From DASPJR01 sp035628505 (GTDB taxonomy: Bacteria; Planctomycetota; SZUA-567; H5-PLA8): DNA of 44,385 bases. Shown piece after piece: positions 33,528 to 40,982 of the stretch; position 1 is the stretch's first letter; each line of letters begins with the position of its first letter. A model generated the notes under the pieces. The model ran no database searches and was not told the DNA's origin. It saw only the letters and a list, made by a program, of their open reading frames with translations. Position numbers and translations under genes: made by a program. The stretch is from contig DASPJR010000173.1 in NCBI GenBank assembly GCA_035628505.1, positions 1 to 44,385 of the forward strand. Reading direction: 5' to 3'.

Positions 33528-34238
33528 ATGAAAAGCCTGAGCCTGTTTCTCCTCCTTTATATAGTGCTGCTTCCCGGCGCCCTTCGCGCGGGCGAGGCCA
33601 AGCCGAATGAGCTGAGCGAAGACGAGAAGAAAGCCGGCTGGAGGCTGCTCTTTGACGGCGTGAGTACCAAGGGCTGGCACGCGATCGGCAAAAAGGAATT
33701 CCCATCGAAGGGCTGGAGCGTTCAGGACGGCACGCTGTATCACAAGCCGAAAGGCGGCGGAGGCGATATCGTCACGGATGAAAAGTACGAGAATTACGAG
33801 CTGGAGCTCGAATTCAAGCTCGCACCCGGCACCAACAGCGGACTGAAGTACCGGGTCGAAGACAGCGGCGGTTCGGCGTTCGGTCCGGAATTCCAGATCT
33901 CAGACGACACCAAAAACGCAGATACGAGCAACCCCAAGCATGCCTGCGGCTCCCTCTACGACATGATCGTTCCAAAGAACAAAACGATGAAGCCGGTCGG
34001 TGAATGGAACACTGCAAAGCTCGTCGTCAACGGCAACCATTGCGAACACTGGCTCAACGGCGCGAAGGTCGTCGAATACGAATTTTTCAGCGACGAATGG
34101 AAGAAGCTCTACGCGGCCAGCAAGTACGCCAAGAATCCCAAGTACGCCGCGACCGCGAAAAACCACCTCTGCCTGCAGGACCATGGCGATGAAGTGTGGT
34201 ACCGCAACATCAAGATTCGCGAACTGCCAGCGAAGTGA
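33528..34238 (+). CDS. DUF1080 (3-keto-disaccharide hydrolase) secreted protein
   Basis: A 236-residue exported protein. The signal peptide MKSLSLFLLLYIVLLPGALRA is followed by the DUF1080 fold at about residues 38-232. Hallmarks include GWRLLFDGVSTKGWHAIG, WSVQDGTLYHKPKGGGGDIV, EYELEFKL-type strands, GTNSGLKYRV, GPEFQISDD and LQDHGDEVWYRNIKIREL. Family members bind or hydrolyse oxidised disaccharides and are greatly expanded in planctomycetes. An AGAGAG site precedes the ATG by nine bases. Confidence 0.9.
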   Translation: MKSLSLFLLLYIVLLPGALRAGEAKPNELSEDEKKAGWRLLFDGVSTKGWHAIGKKEFPSKGWSVQDGTLYHKPKGGGGDIVTDEKYENYELELEFKLAPGTNSGLKYRVEDSGGSAFGPEFQISDDTKNADTSNPKHACGSLYDMIVPKNKTMKPVGEWNTAKLVVNGNHCEHWLNGAKVVEYEFFSDEWKKLYAASKYAKNPKYAATAKNHLCLQDHGDEVWYRNIKIRELPAK

Positions 34239-34252
34239 ATAACGCCATTTTT

Positions 34253-34372
34253 AGCACGAAGTACACGAAGAACATCCTGCTTGAAACATTGTGATTGAGA
34301 ACACTTGAGCCCAAAGTCCGCATACCTGATCTTTTCCATTCTTCGTGCCCTTCGTGAGCTTCGTGGTTGAAA
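34253..34372. repeat. CACGAAG-word inverted repeat
   Basis: GCACGAAGTACACGAAGAAC (34254-34273) faces TTCTTCGTGCCCTTCGTGAG and CTTCGTGGTT (34338-34368). The arms are built of the word CACGAAG repeated every 8-9 bases and point toward each other across about 65 bases. Confidence 0.75.
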
Positions 34373-34442
34373 CTTGCAGTTGCAGTTTTACACCAATCCT
34401 TCATCCTCTTTGATCCGCACAAAACGCGATCAAGCCAATTAA

Positions 34443-34475
34443 AAGAATCTTGGCGCCTTGGCGTCTTGGCGGTTC
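34443..34475. repeat. CTTGGCGCCTTGGCG-word repeat before argG
   Basis: AAGAATCTTGGCGCCTTGGC followed by GTCTTGGCGGTTC. The same word order, with nearly the same 33 bases, occurs reversed at 40877-40910 and again at 40937-40966. Confidence 0.75.
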
Positions 34476-34502
34476 AAAATCCAATCCAGCAAGGAGCAGT
34501 AC

Positions 34503-35753
34503 ATGGCAAAGAAGTCGGGAAAACTGAAGAGCAGCCTGAGCAAGGTCAAAGTGATTCTCCTGTACTCGGGCGGGCTGGACACAAGCGTGATCGTGCGCTG
34601 GCTTGCGGACAAGGGGTACGAAGTTATCTGCGTGATCATCGACTGCGGACAGCAGGAAGAGATCAACTTCGAAAAGAAAGCTCTCGCCAGCGGCGCCAGC
34701 AAGTTCATCATCAAGGATATTAAGGATGAATTCGTTCGCGACGGCGTGTTCCAGTGCATCCGCGCCGAAGCGAAGTACGAAGGCCGCTACCTGCTCGGCA
34801 CATCCATCGCCCGCCCCTTCATGATCAAGGCGATCACCGACATCGCCAGAAAAGAAGGCACGAACATCATCGCGCACGGCGCCACGGGTAAAGGCAACGA
34901 CCAGTGCCGCTTTGAGCTCGCTGCATACGCGCTTCTTCCCGGCGCGCAGATCATCGCGCCGTGGCGCGACAAGGAATTCCGAGCGTTGATTCCCGGCCGA
35001 AAAGAAGCCATCGAGTACGCCGCAAAGCACGGCATTCCCGTGCAGGCCAGCGCGAAGAAGCCGTGGTCGACCGATCCCAATCTCGCTCACCGCAGCCACG
35101 AGGCGGGCGAGCTCGAGGATCCCAATTACAAGCCGCGCGACGAAATGTATCAGCTCGTCGTTCCGCCGACGAAAGCGCCGGACAAGGTAGAGACCATCGA
35201 AGTCGAATTCGAACAGGGCTATCCTGTCGGCCTCAACGGCAAACGCATGAAGCCTGTCGAGCTGCTCGAGAAACTCAATGTCATCGCCGGCCGCAACGGC
35301 GTCGGCGTCTGCGACATGGTCGAGAACCGTTTCGTTGGCATGAAGAGCCGCGGCGTGTATGAGGCGCCGGGCGCAACGGTGCTGTACGAGTGCCACCGTG
35401 ACCTCGAAGGTCTGACGATGGACCGTGAGGTAATGCGCATACGCGACACGCTCATCCCGAAGTATTCGGAGCTCGTTTATTACGGCTACTGGTTCCATCC
35501 CGCCAAGGAGTGCCTCGACGCGCTGATCAACGAGAGCCAGAAGAACGTGACAGGCGTGGTGCGCTGCGAACTCTACAAGGGCAGCCTGCGCATGGTCGGC
35601 CGCAAGTCGCCGTTCAGCCTCTACGACGCGAATATCGCAACGATGGAGGCCGGCGGAAGCTACAACCAGGACGACGCCACAGGCTTCCTGCGCATCGCCG
35701 GATTGCCCACGCGCGTACTGGCGAACCTGAAGTCGCGCGGCACGGTGGACTGA
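34503..35753 (+). CDS. argG: argininosuccinate synthase
   Basis: A 416-residue ATP-dependent ligase joining citrulline and aspartate in arginine synthesis. The P-loop-like LLYSGGLDTSV is at about residues 19-29. HGATGKGNDQCRFE, WSTDPNLAHRSHEAGEL, GNRVGVCD-type GRNGVGVCDMVENRFVGMKS and YDANIATMEAGGSYNQDDA-type signatures are present. AAGGAG lies six bases before the ATG. An in-frame extension of 15 codons runs back into the repeat element and is rejected. No other arginine gene is adjacent. Confidence 0.96.
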   Translation: MAKKSGKLKSSLSKVKVILLYSGGLDTSVIVRWLADKGYEVICVIIDCGQQEEINFEKKALASGASKFIIKDIKDEFVRDGVFQCIRAEAKYEGRYLLGTSIARPFMIKAITDIARKEGTNIIAHGATGKGNDQCRFELAAYALLPGAQIIAPWRDKEFRALIPGRKEAIEYAAKHGIPVQASAKKPWSTDPNLAHRSHEAGELEDPNYKPRDEMYQLVVPPTKAPDKVETIEVEFEQGYPVGLNGKRMKPVELLEKLNVIAGRNGVGVCDMVENRFVGMKSRGVYEAPGATVLYECHRDLEGLTMDREVMRIRDTLIPKYSELVYYGYWFHPAKECLDALINESQKNVTGVVRCELYKGSLRMVGRKSPFSLYDANIATMEAGGSYNQDDATGFLRIAGLPTRVLANLKSRGTVD

Positions 35754-35756
35754 TTA

Positions 35757-35787
35757 GAAGGCAGTGGGCAGAAGGCAGTTGGCTGGA
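35757..35787. repeat. GAAGGCAGTKGG-word direct repeat
   Basis: AGAAGGCAGTGGGCAGAAGG followed by CAGTTGGCTGG: a word of about 13 bases repeated twice in the 43-bp gap between argG and the NlpC/P60-like gene. The second copy runs up to the ribosome-binding site. Confidence 0.55.
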
Positions 35788-35796
35788 GTGCTGCTG

Positions 35797-36519
35797 ATGC
35801 GGAAGCTCGAAATAAAGATTGAACCAGGGAGCGCTCTTGCGGCGCTCCTTTGTTTTTTCTGCGCACTGCCACTGATTTCACTTCGCGCGGGAGAAGCTGC
35901 GGTTGCAGAAGCAACGTCTGCTGCGGCCGAGCGGCTCCACACGGAGGCGCGGCGCATCCTGTTATCGTTCAAAGCGTCCGAGTACAAGCACAAGACAAGC
36001 GTGGACGAAGAATCCGGCAGGTACGAAGTAGATTGCTCCGGCCTTGTTTGCGTAATTCTTAAAAAGGTGGCGCCAAACGCACTGAAAGACATCAGCAAAA
36101 AGTTCGGCAAGGCCAGGCCGCTGGCAGCGGACTTCTACGAAGCGTTCGCTAGTACCGGAGCGAAGCAGGACGATTGCTGGCAGCCCGTCGAGAAACTCCT
36201 CGACGCGATGCCGGGTGATCTGATTGCCTGGCGTCGCGCTGAAATCGTGCCGGGCGAAGACACCGGGCACATCGTTGTTGTCGATGAAAAGCCTGTGCGT
36301 GAAGACGACGGCTCCATTCGCGTTCGTCTGATTGATTCAACCAGGAGCGGGCACGGCGGGGATTCGCGCAAAGAAGGCGCAAGCGGCGTCGGACGCGGAA
36401 CAATGTGGTTCACCGTTGACGCCGGCGGCAAGCCGACCGGCTATCGCTGGCGTTCGCGAACGGGAAGACTTCACGAGTCGCAGATCGCCATCGGACGCAT
36501 TCTGGACCAGCGAAGGTAA
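35797..36519 (+). CDS. NlpC/P60-like exported hydrolase
   Basis: A 240-residue protein. The N-terminal hydrophobic segment (ALAALLCFFCALPLISLRAG) is a signal peptide or anchor. The domain has the NlpC/P60 pattern: nucleophile Cys80 in VDCSGLV, catalytic His158 in DTGHIVVV, and a polar residue in IDSTRSGHGG. Such enzymes cut peptide bonds in peptidoglycan, but some act on other amides. GGAG lies eight bases before the ATG. The stop is two bases from the bioF start, so they are likely co-translated. Confidence 0.8.
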   Translation: MRKLEIKIEPGSALAALLCFFCALPLISLRAGEAAVAEATSAAAERLHTEARRILLSFKASEYKHKTSVDEESGRYEVDCSGLVCVILKKVAPNALKDISKKFGKARPLAADFYEAFASTGAKQDDCWQPVEKLLDAMPGDLIAWRRAEIVPGEDTGHIVVVDEKPVREDDGSIRVRLIDSTRSGHGGDSRKEGASGVGRGTMWFTVDAGGKPTGYRWRSRTGRLHESQIAIGRILDQRR

Positions 36520-36521
36520 AA

Positions 36522-37691
36522 ATGACGAACTGGAACGAGCATCTTTCATCGCGGCTGAGTGCCTGGAAACGGCAGGGGCTTTCGCGCGAGCTCAAAATCG
36601 CCGAAGGCACGGGCGTGCGCTTTAAGCTCCGCGGCAAAGACGTGCTCTCGTTTGCCTCCAATGATTATCTCGGCCTGGCAGCGCATCCAGCAGTGATCGC
36701 AGCCTCGAAAGCGGCTCTCGATAACACCGGCACCGGCGCGGGGGCGAGTCCGCTGATCGTCGGACACAAATTAATTCACGCACAGCTCGAAAGTGCGCTC
36801 GCTGCGTTCAAGCAGAGCGAAACGGCGCTCGTGTTTCCATCGGGATTTCAGGCCGCGCTCGCGGCGTTGGGCGCTCTAGCCGGCGAGAATGACTCCATCA
36901 TTCTCGACCGCCTTTCACACGCAAGTCTGATCGATGGCGCCAAACTTTCAGGAGCGCGCGTGCGCGCGTTCAAGCACAACGATCTTGACGATCTTCGCAA
37001 GCTGCTCGACAGCGAGCACGGGCGTCCATGCATCGTTGCTGTCGAATCCTTGTACTCCATGGATGGCGACACCGCGCCGCTGGAGGAACTTGCGGCGATC
37101 ACGCGCCAGGCAGGAGCTCTGCTTCTCGTCGACGAAGCGCATGCTACGGGCGTGCTCGGTGAAAGCGGGCGCGGTGCGCTGGAGAAGCTCGCGCGCGACT
37201 CCGGGCTACCGGCTCACGTAATTGCGATGGGTACGCTTTCGAAGGCGCTGGGCTCGCAGGGCGGATACGTCTGCGCCAGCAAGCTCGTCACGGACACAAT
37301 AGTTCATGCCGGCCGCGCTTATCTCTTCTCAACGGCGCTGGCGCCCGCTGCCGTTGCTGCTGCATCGGCTGCGCTGAAACTTATTGACGGAGAGCCGGAA
37401 CGGCGGATACGCCTGATGCAGCTTTCCAATTCGCTGCGCGCCGCACTTAAACGGCTCGAATTCCCAATTGTCGACAGCGCCGGACCGATCATTCCGGTTC
37501 TGACTGGAGACGAGAAACGCGCAACCGCCTGTGCGGACGCGTTGCTGGCCAGGGGCATCTACGTTCCAGCGATCCGTTATCCGACAGTAAAGAAGGGCGA
37601 AGCGCGATTGCGCATCAGCCTCAGCGCCGGGCACACGCGCGAAGATTGCCAGCGGCTGATTGACGGACTGAAGAGCGTGTTTAATAACTAA
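36522..37691 (+). CDS. bioF: 8-amino-7-oxononanoate synthase
   Basis: A 389-residue PLP-dependent alpha-oxoamine synthase joining pimeloyl thioester and alanine in biotin synthesis. SNDYLGLA (47-54), GTGAGASPLIVG, SHAS with His133, DEAHATG at 204-210, and PLP Lys241 in MGTLSKALGSQGG are visible. The length and motifs fit BioF, though related enzymes such as KBL share them. No other biotin gene lies in the window. It starts two bases after the NlpC/P60-like gene and shares three bases with the convergent gene's stop. Confidence 0.88.
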   Translation: MTNWNEHLSSRLSAWKRQGLSRELKIAEGTGVRFKLRGKDVLSFASNDYLGLAAHPAVIAASKAALDNTGTGAGASPLIVGHKLIHAQLESALAAFKQSETALVFPSGFQAALAALGALAGENDSIILDRLSHASLIDGAKLSGARVRAFKHNDLDDLRKLLDSEHGRPCIVAVESLYSMDGDTAPLEELAAITRQAGALLLVDEAHATGVLGESGRGALEKLARDSGLPAHVIAMGTLSKALGSQGGYVCASKLVTDTIVHAGRAYLFSTALAPAAVAAASAALKLIDGEPERRIRLMQLSNSLRAALKRLEFPIVDSAGPIIPVLTGDEKRATACADALLARGIYVPAIRYPTVKKGEARLRISLSAGHTREDCQRLIDGLKSVFNN

Positions 37692-38404
37692 TCGGCATTT
37701 ACCAGAATCCCAGGCACGGGCGACGGCGGGCTTTTAAGACGCAGTTCGCGGACCTCGGCTTCGGTCATTGGAACGTAAACACCGCGCTCGATGTTGAAAT
37801 CAACATCTCGATTGCTGACGTCCACGAGAAACTGTTCAATCGCGGCTCTGTCCATCGGCACTGTTTGGGCGGCGAGGCGGTTTAAAAAGTCTTTGTGCTC
37901 GTCCCATGTTTGAGCAACCGAAAATCCCGGTCTGTAGATAACGTGTTCGCCAGGAGTCGGCATCATCTGTTGCTTCTTCGCGCCCGTCGTGATCGGACTT
38001 CCGTCTCGAGCACGGCTTTGAAAACAATGAATTGTCAGTTCCTGGATTAGGTCAGCCACTGTTCGGGAATAGATCACATGCGCGATGGTACGCCGGTCCG
38101 GGCTGGATAGCACCGCTCCGTACCCCTCTCCGCCGATCAGCGGGACGGTATACCAGAATTCGAAATTAAACCCAAGCGCGTGACACTCTTCGATGCGTTT
38201 CCAGGTGTCCGGCCTGACCACTTTGCTCATGGTTGCTGGTTCAAGAATGATGAGCTTGTCAACTCGACAGGTGGCGTTGGGAACAGCCAGCTTGATATTC
38301 AAAATCTTGATCACAGCCGCAAAAAGAAATGCCGGACCGGGCGCAAGCCTCCAAAGTTCCCCAAAAGTTAATCGTGTGATATCGGTCTTGTAATATTGCC
38401 GCAT
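37688..38404 (-). CDS. unknown protein
   Basis: A protein of about 238 residues with one hydrophobic N-terminal segment (APGPAFLFAAVIKILNI). It contains ATCRVDKLIILEPATMSKVV, NFEFWYTVPLIGGEGYGAVL and a C-terminal YVPMTEAEVRELRLKSPPSP. No family is recognised. The start is uncertain: ATG 38404 (GGTAG upstream) or ATG 38431. The open frame to 38533 runs into the GACTC repeat and is rejected. Codon pattern is consistent with real coding. Its stop TAG overlaps the bioF stop by three bases. Confidence 0.65.
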   Translation of the reverse strand: MRQYYKTDITRLTFGELWRLAPGPAFLFAAVIKILNIKLAVPNATCRVDKLIILEPATMSKVVRPDTWKRIEECHALGFNFEFWYTVPLIGGEGYGAVLSSPDRRTIAHVIYSRTVADLIQELTIHCFQSRARDGSPITTGAKKQQMMPTPGEHVIYRPGFSVAQTWDEHKDFLNRLAAQTVPMDRAAIEQFLVDVSNRDVDFNIERGVYVPMTEAEVRELRLKSPPSPVPGILVNAD

Positions 38405-38472
38405 ATACGTGCAGACTACCGGACTGATCATTAAGTGAGTAGCGATTTTTGCCGATGAAGAGATGTTGCGGC

Positions 38473-38554
38473 GAGTCTGATGTCTGGAGTCTAGGAGCCT
38501 GGAGTCATGAGCTGGCAAGACTCCCGACTCCAAGACTCAAGACTCAAGACTCAT
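38473..38554. repeat. GAGTCT/AGACTC-word inverted repeat
   Basis: The left part (38473-38511) has GAGTCTGATGTCTGGAGTCT and GGAGTCATGAG. The right part (38519-38554) has GACTCCCGACTCCAAGACTC and AAGACTCAAGACTCAT. Both repeat a 7-8-base word and are mutually inverted with a very short loop. Confidence 0.75.
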
Positions 38555-38604
38555 TAAGCGACCTGAGCTTGAGAACACACGGGGGAGCGGGTAATCTTTT
38601 GCGG

Positions 38605-39366
38605 ATGATGTCACGATTTTTATACGGTTGTGCCCTCGCGGCGCTGCTGCTTACAGGAACCGGCTGCGGTCCGGCCGCGCTAGCGCGCCGGCAGGCGCCA
38701 CCGCCCGGCAAGCATCTCACGGTGGCTCCGGCCCAGACGCCTGATCTCTCCGACCGCGAATACCTCATGCGCAAAGCAACGCTCGGCTCGCGCGCAGAAC
38801 GCCTGGAAGCGCTCGATGTCATCGAGCGCGCCGGCGATCCGGCGATGTTCGGCTTTCTCATGGAACGGCTGACGAAAGAGGACGACCGCTTCATCCAGAT
38901 CCGCGTAATGCATGCGCTGGCCAGTTACGGCGACGTGCGCGCCATTCCGCCGCTGCGCAGCTATGCCCGCTGGGATCAGACGCGCGTGGGCGTCGAAGCG
39001 ACGGTCGCGCTTTATGAACTGGGAGATGACACGTTCGTTCCGCGCCTGATTGCCAAGCTGCGGCTCGATGAAGAGAATCCCGAACTCGCCGGCATTTCTC
39101 ACCGCGCGCTGAAGAAGATGACGGGCGCGAACATCGGACCTAATCCGCGCGCATGGCTTAATTACTGGCGTGCGCATCGCCTGGCGCCGTACCAGTCGCG
39201 CGCCTGGTTCTGGCCGTTCCGCGCGCCGCTTCCGCCGACGGTAGAAGGTTCGACGATCGTCGCCAGCCGCCCGCCGAAGGGCAAAGTTCCCCTCCCCGAC
39301 CGGGACGTCCGCCTGCGCCACACCAATGTGACGTGGTATGACTGGTGGAAGCCGGACGAGCCTTAA
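38605..39366 (+). CDS. HEAT-repeat putative lipoprotein
   Basis: A 253-residue protein. The N-terminus MSRFLYGCALAALLLTGTGC is a signal sequence ending in Cys, although the lipobox is imperfect (Gly at -3). Residues about 65-175 are two to three HEAT-like helical repeats (RAERLEALDVIERAGDPAM, VMHALASYGDVRAIPPLRSY). The C-terminal part is Pro/Trp-rich (AWFWPFRAPLPPT, TWYDWWKP). Function is unknown; a scaffold in the envelope is plausible. ATG 38605 or 38608 is possible; the Shine-Dalgarno GGGGAG is unusually far upstream. Confidence 0.7.
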   Translation: MMSRFLYGCALAALLLTGTGCGPAALARRQAPPPGKHLTVAPAQTPDLSDREYLMRKATLGSRAERLEALDVIERAGDPAMFGFLMERLTKEDDRFIQIRVMHALASYGDVRAIPPLRSYARWDQTRVGVEATVALYELGDDTFVPRLIAKLRLDEENPELAGISHRALKKMTGANIGPNPRAWLNYWRAHRLAPYQSRAWFWPFRAPLPPTVEGSTIVASRPPKGKVPLPDRDVRLRHTNVTWYDWWKPDEP

Positions 39367-39370
39367 CAGC

Positions 39371-39604
39371 GGTGACGAGTGGCGAGTGACGGGTGACGGG
39401 TGACGCGGCCCCAAGCTCGATTTCACGCCTTGAAGCTCGAAATTCGAAACAATTTCAAATGAATTAAGTTTGAATGTTCGAGACTGGATGGCAATCCAGT
39501 TTTGAAAATTTCAACTTTGGTGTTTTGAACCTTGTTTCGGATTTCGAGTTTCGTGCTTCGAATTTCTCGCCACTCGCTATCGACCCGTCACTCGTCATCG
39601 GCCC
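39371..39604. repeat. nested inverted repeats (GTGACGG outside, CGAAATTCG inside)
   Basis: The outer left arm (39371-39405) repeats GAGTGACGGGTGACG; the outer right arm (39567-39604) carries CCCGTCACTCGTCATCG. Inside, TGAAGCTCGAAATTCGAAAC (39423-39442) faces TTCGGATTTCGAGTTTCGTG and CTTCGAATTTC (39536-39566). A small hairpin CTGGATGGCAATCCAG (39483-39498) lies at the centre. The cysH ribosome-binding site follows closely. Confidence 0.75.
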
Positions 39605-39640
39605 ATTCATCTGGTAAGCTATAAGAAGAAGGAGCCCGAC

Positions 39641-40375
39641 GTGGCGACTGAAGCGCTGTTCGACATTAAAGCCCAGAACCTCGCGTTTGAGCAAGCCGGC
39701 GCCGAAGATATTCTGCGCTGGGCGGCGGCGCATTTCGGGCAGTCGCTGTGCATGAGCACCTCGTTTCAGCTCGGAGGCATGGTACTCATCGACATGCTGA
39801 GCAAGATCGACCGCAGCATTCCCGTTCTTTTCGTCGATACCGGATTCCACTTCCCCGAGACGCTCGCCTTTCGCGACCAGGTTCTCGAACGGTACAAGAT
39901 CAATCTGATCACGCTCAAGCCGATCGTCGAACGCCCGGATTTCGTGCGCTTCTTTGGCGATGATAAACTCTACGAGCGCAACCCGACCGAATGTTGCCGC
40001 ATCAATAAAATCGAGCCCATGGAGCAGGCGCTGAAAAAATACAACGCACGCATCGCGGCGCTGCGCCGGGATGCCTCGCCCGAGCGCGCGCGCATGCAGA
40101 TTCTGGAGACGCGCACCGACGGCGTAACGCTGATTCATCCGCTGGCGAACTGGACGCGTGAGCAGACGCAGGCGTACTTGAAACAGCACAACGTACCAGT
40201 GCACCCGCTGCACGCGAAGGGTTACAAGACGATCGGCTGCTCGCCGACATGCTGCACAGTTCCCGTTTCCGACAACGCACCCGAGCGCGCCGGGCGCTGG
40301 ACAGGGACGGGAAAGACAGAATGCGGTCTGCATCTGGTTGGCGTGAGGCGTCCGGCGCAGGATTTCAGTATCTGA
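39641..40375 (+). CDS. cysH: adenylylsulfate reductase, CysH family
   Basis: A 244-residue enzyme of assimilatory sulfate reduction, reducing APS (or PAPS) to sulfite. STSFQLGGMVLIDM and FVDTGFHFPETL are the nucleotide-binding core. Cys118-Cys119 in NPTECCRINK and later cysteines in GCSPTCC suggest the [4Fe-4S] APS-reductase type; Cys230 in TECGLH is the catalytic thiol. The usual GCxPCT is replaced by GCSPTCCT, with one extra residue. The start is GTG with AAGGAG six bases upstream. It is preceded by the nested repeat. Confidence 0.9.
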   Translation: MATEALFDIKAQNLAFEQAGAEDILRWAAAHFGQSLCMSTSFQLGGMVLIDMLSKIDRSIPVLFVDTGFHFPETLAFRDQVLERYKINLITLKPIVERPDFVRFFGDDKLYERNPTECCRINKIEPMEQALKKYNARIAALRRDASPERARMQILETRTDGVTLIHPLANWTREQTQAYLKQHNVPVHPLHAKGYKTIGCSPTCCTVPVSDNAPERAGRWTGTGKTECGLHLVGVRRPAQDFSI

Positions 40376-40385
40376 TCGAGGGAAT

Positions 40386-40447
40386 AATGCATGATGCATG
40401 ATGCATAAACGGAAGAGCGCGCCTGACTTTTAGGCGTTATGCATTAC
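40386..40447. repeat. ATGCATGATGC tandem and inverted repeat
   Basis: AATGCATGATGCATGATGCA (40386-40405) repeats a 7-base word; TTATGCATTAC at 40437-40447 is a partial inverted copy. A short GCGCCT..AGGCG-like hairpin lies between. The repeat stops immediately before the AGGAG of the CoA-binding gene. Confidence 0.65.
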
Positions 40448-40458
40448 AGGAGTTCACA

Positions 40459-40872
40459 ATGGATAAAACTGACGAGCAAATTCAAAAATTCCTCTCCGCA
40501 CCTGCGATCGCCGTTGTCGGAGCCAGCAATGACCCTGAAAAATACGGGCACAAATGTTATCTTTGCCTGCTGAATTACGGCCGCAAGGCGTACCCGGTGA
40601 ATCCGCGTGCGACGGAAGTTCTCGGTAATCCGGCGTTTCCGGATCTGGCTTCGCTTCCTGAGAAAGTGGAGTCCGTTTCAATCATTACGCCTCCGGCGGT
40701 GACGGAGAAGGTCATCAACGATGCGATCGCCGCAGGCGTAAAAAACGTGTGGATGCAGCCCGGCGCTGAAAGTCCAGCCGCCGTCAAGAAAGCTGAGAAG
40801 GCCGGTTTGAATGTTATCTGGGGCGGCCCGTGCCTGCTGGTGGTGATGGCAACAATCGGACGGCGGAGATAA
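40459..40872 (+). CDS. CoA-binding domain protein
   Basis: A 137-residue single-domain protein of the CoA_binding_2 family, a Rossmann fold. AIAVVGASNDPEKYGHKCYL, YPVNPRATEVLGNPAFPDLA, VSIITPPAVTEKVINDAIAA and NVWMQPGAES are its usual motifs. The biological role of this family is not established; some members bind CoA. AGGAG lies six bases before the ATG. It is followed, after an inverted repeat, by proA. Confidence 0.88.
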   Translation: MDKTDEQIQKFLSAPAIAVVGASNDPEKYGHKCYLCLLNYGRKAYPVNPRATEVLGNPAFPDLASLPEKVESVSIITPPAVTEKVINDAIAAGVKNVWMQPGAESPAAVKKAEKAGLNVIWGGPCLLVVMATIGRRR

Positions 40873-40876
40873 ATAG

Positions 40877-40966
40877 AACCGCCAAGGCGCCGTGACGCCA
40901 AGATTCTTCGAGAGTAAAAACTAGTCCCGTACCGTTCTCGGCGCCTTGGCGTCTTGACGGTTTTCC
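40877..40966. repeat. CCGCCAAGGCGCC inverted pair before proA
   Basis: The left arm GAACCGCCAAGGCGCCGTGA followed by CGCCAAGATTCTT (40877-40909) faces the right arm GGCGCCTTGGCGTCTTGACG followed by GTTTTCC (40940-40966). The same sequence occurs once at 34443-34475 before argG. Confidence 0.8.
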
Positions 40967-40982
40967 AAAAAAAGGCGAGTAC

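Noticed and set aside
34401..35498. 365-codon frame antisense to argG
   Set aside because: Shadow frame of a highly conserved gene; no motif and no ribosome-binding site.
5143..40966. Word repeats read as CRISPR repeats or as IS ends
   Set aside because: No regular spacers, cas genes or transposase genes are present; words differ from locus to locus.
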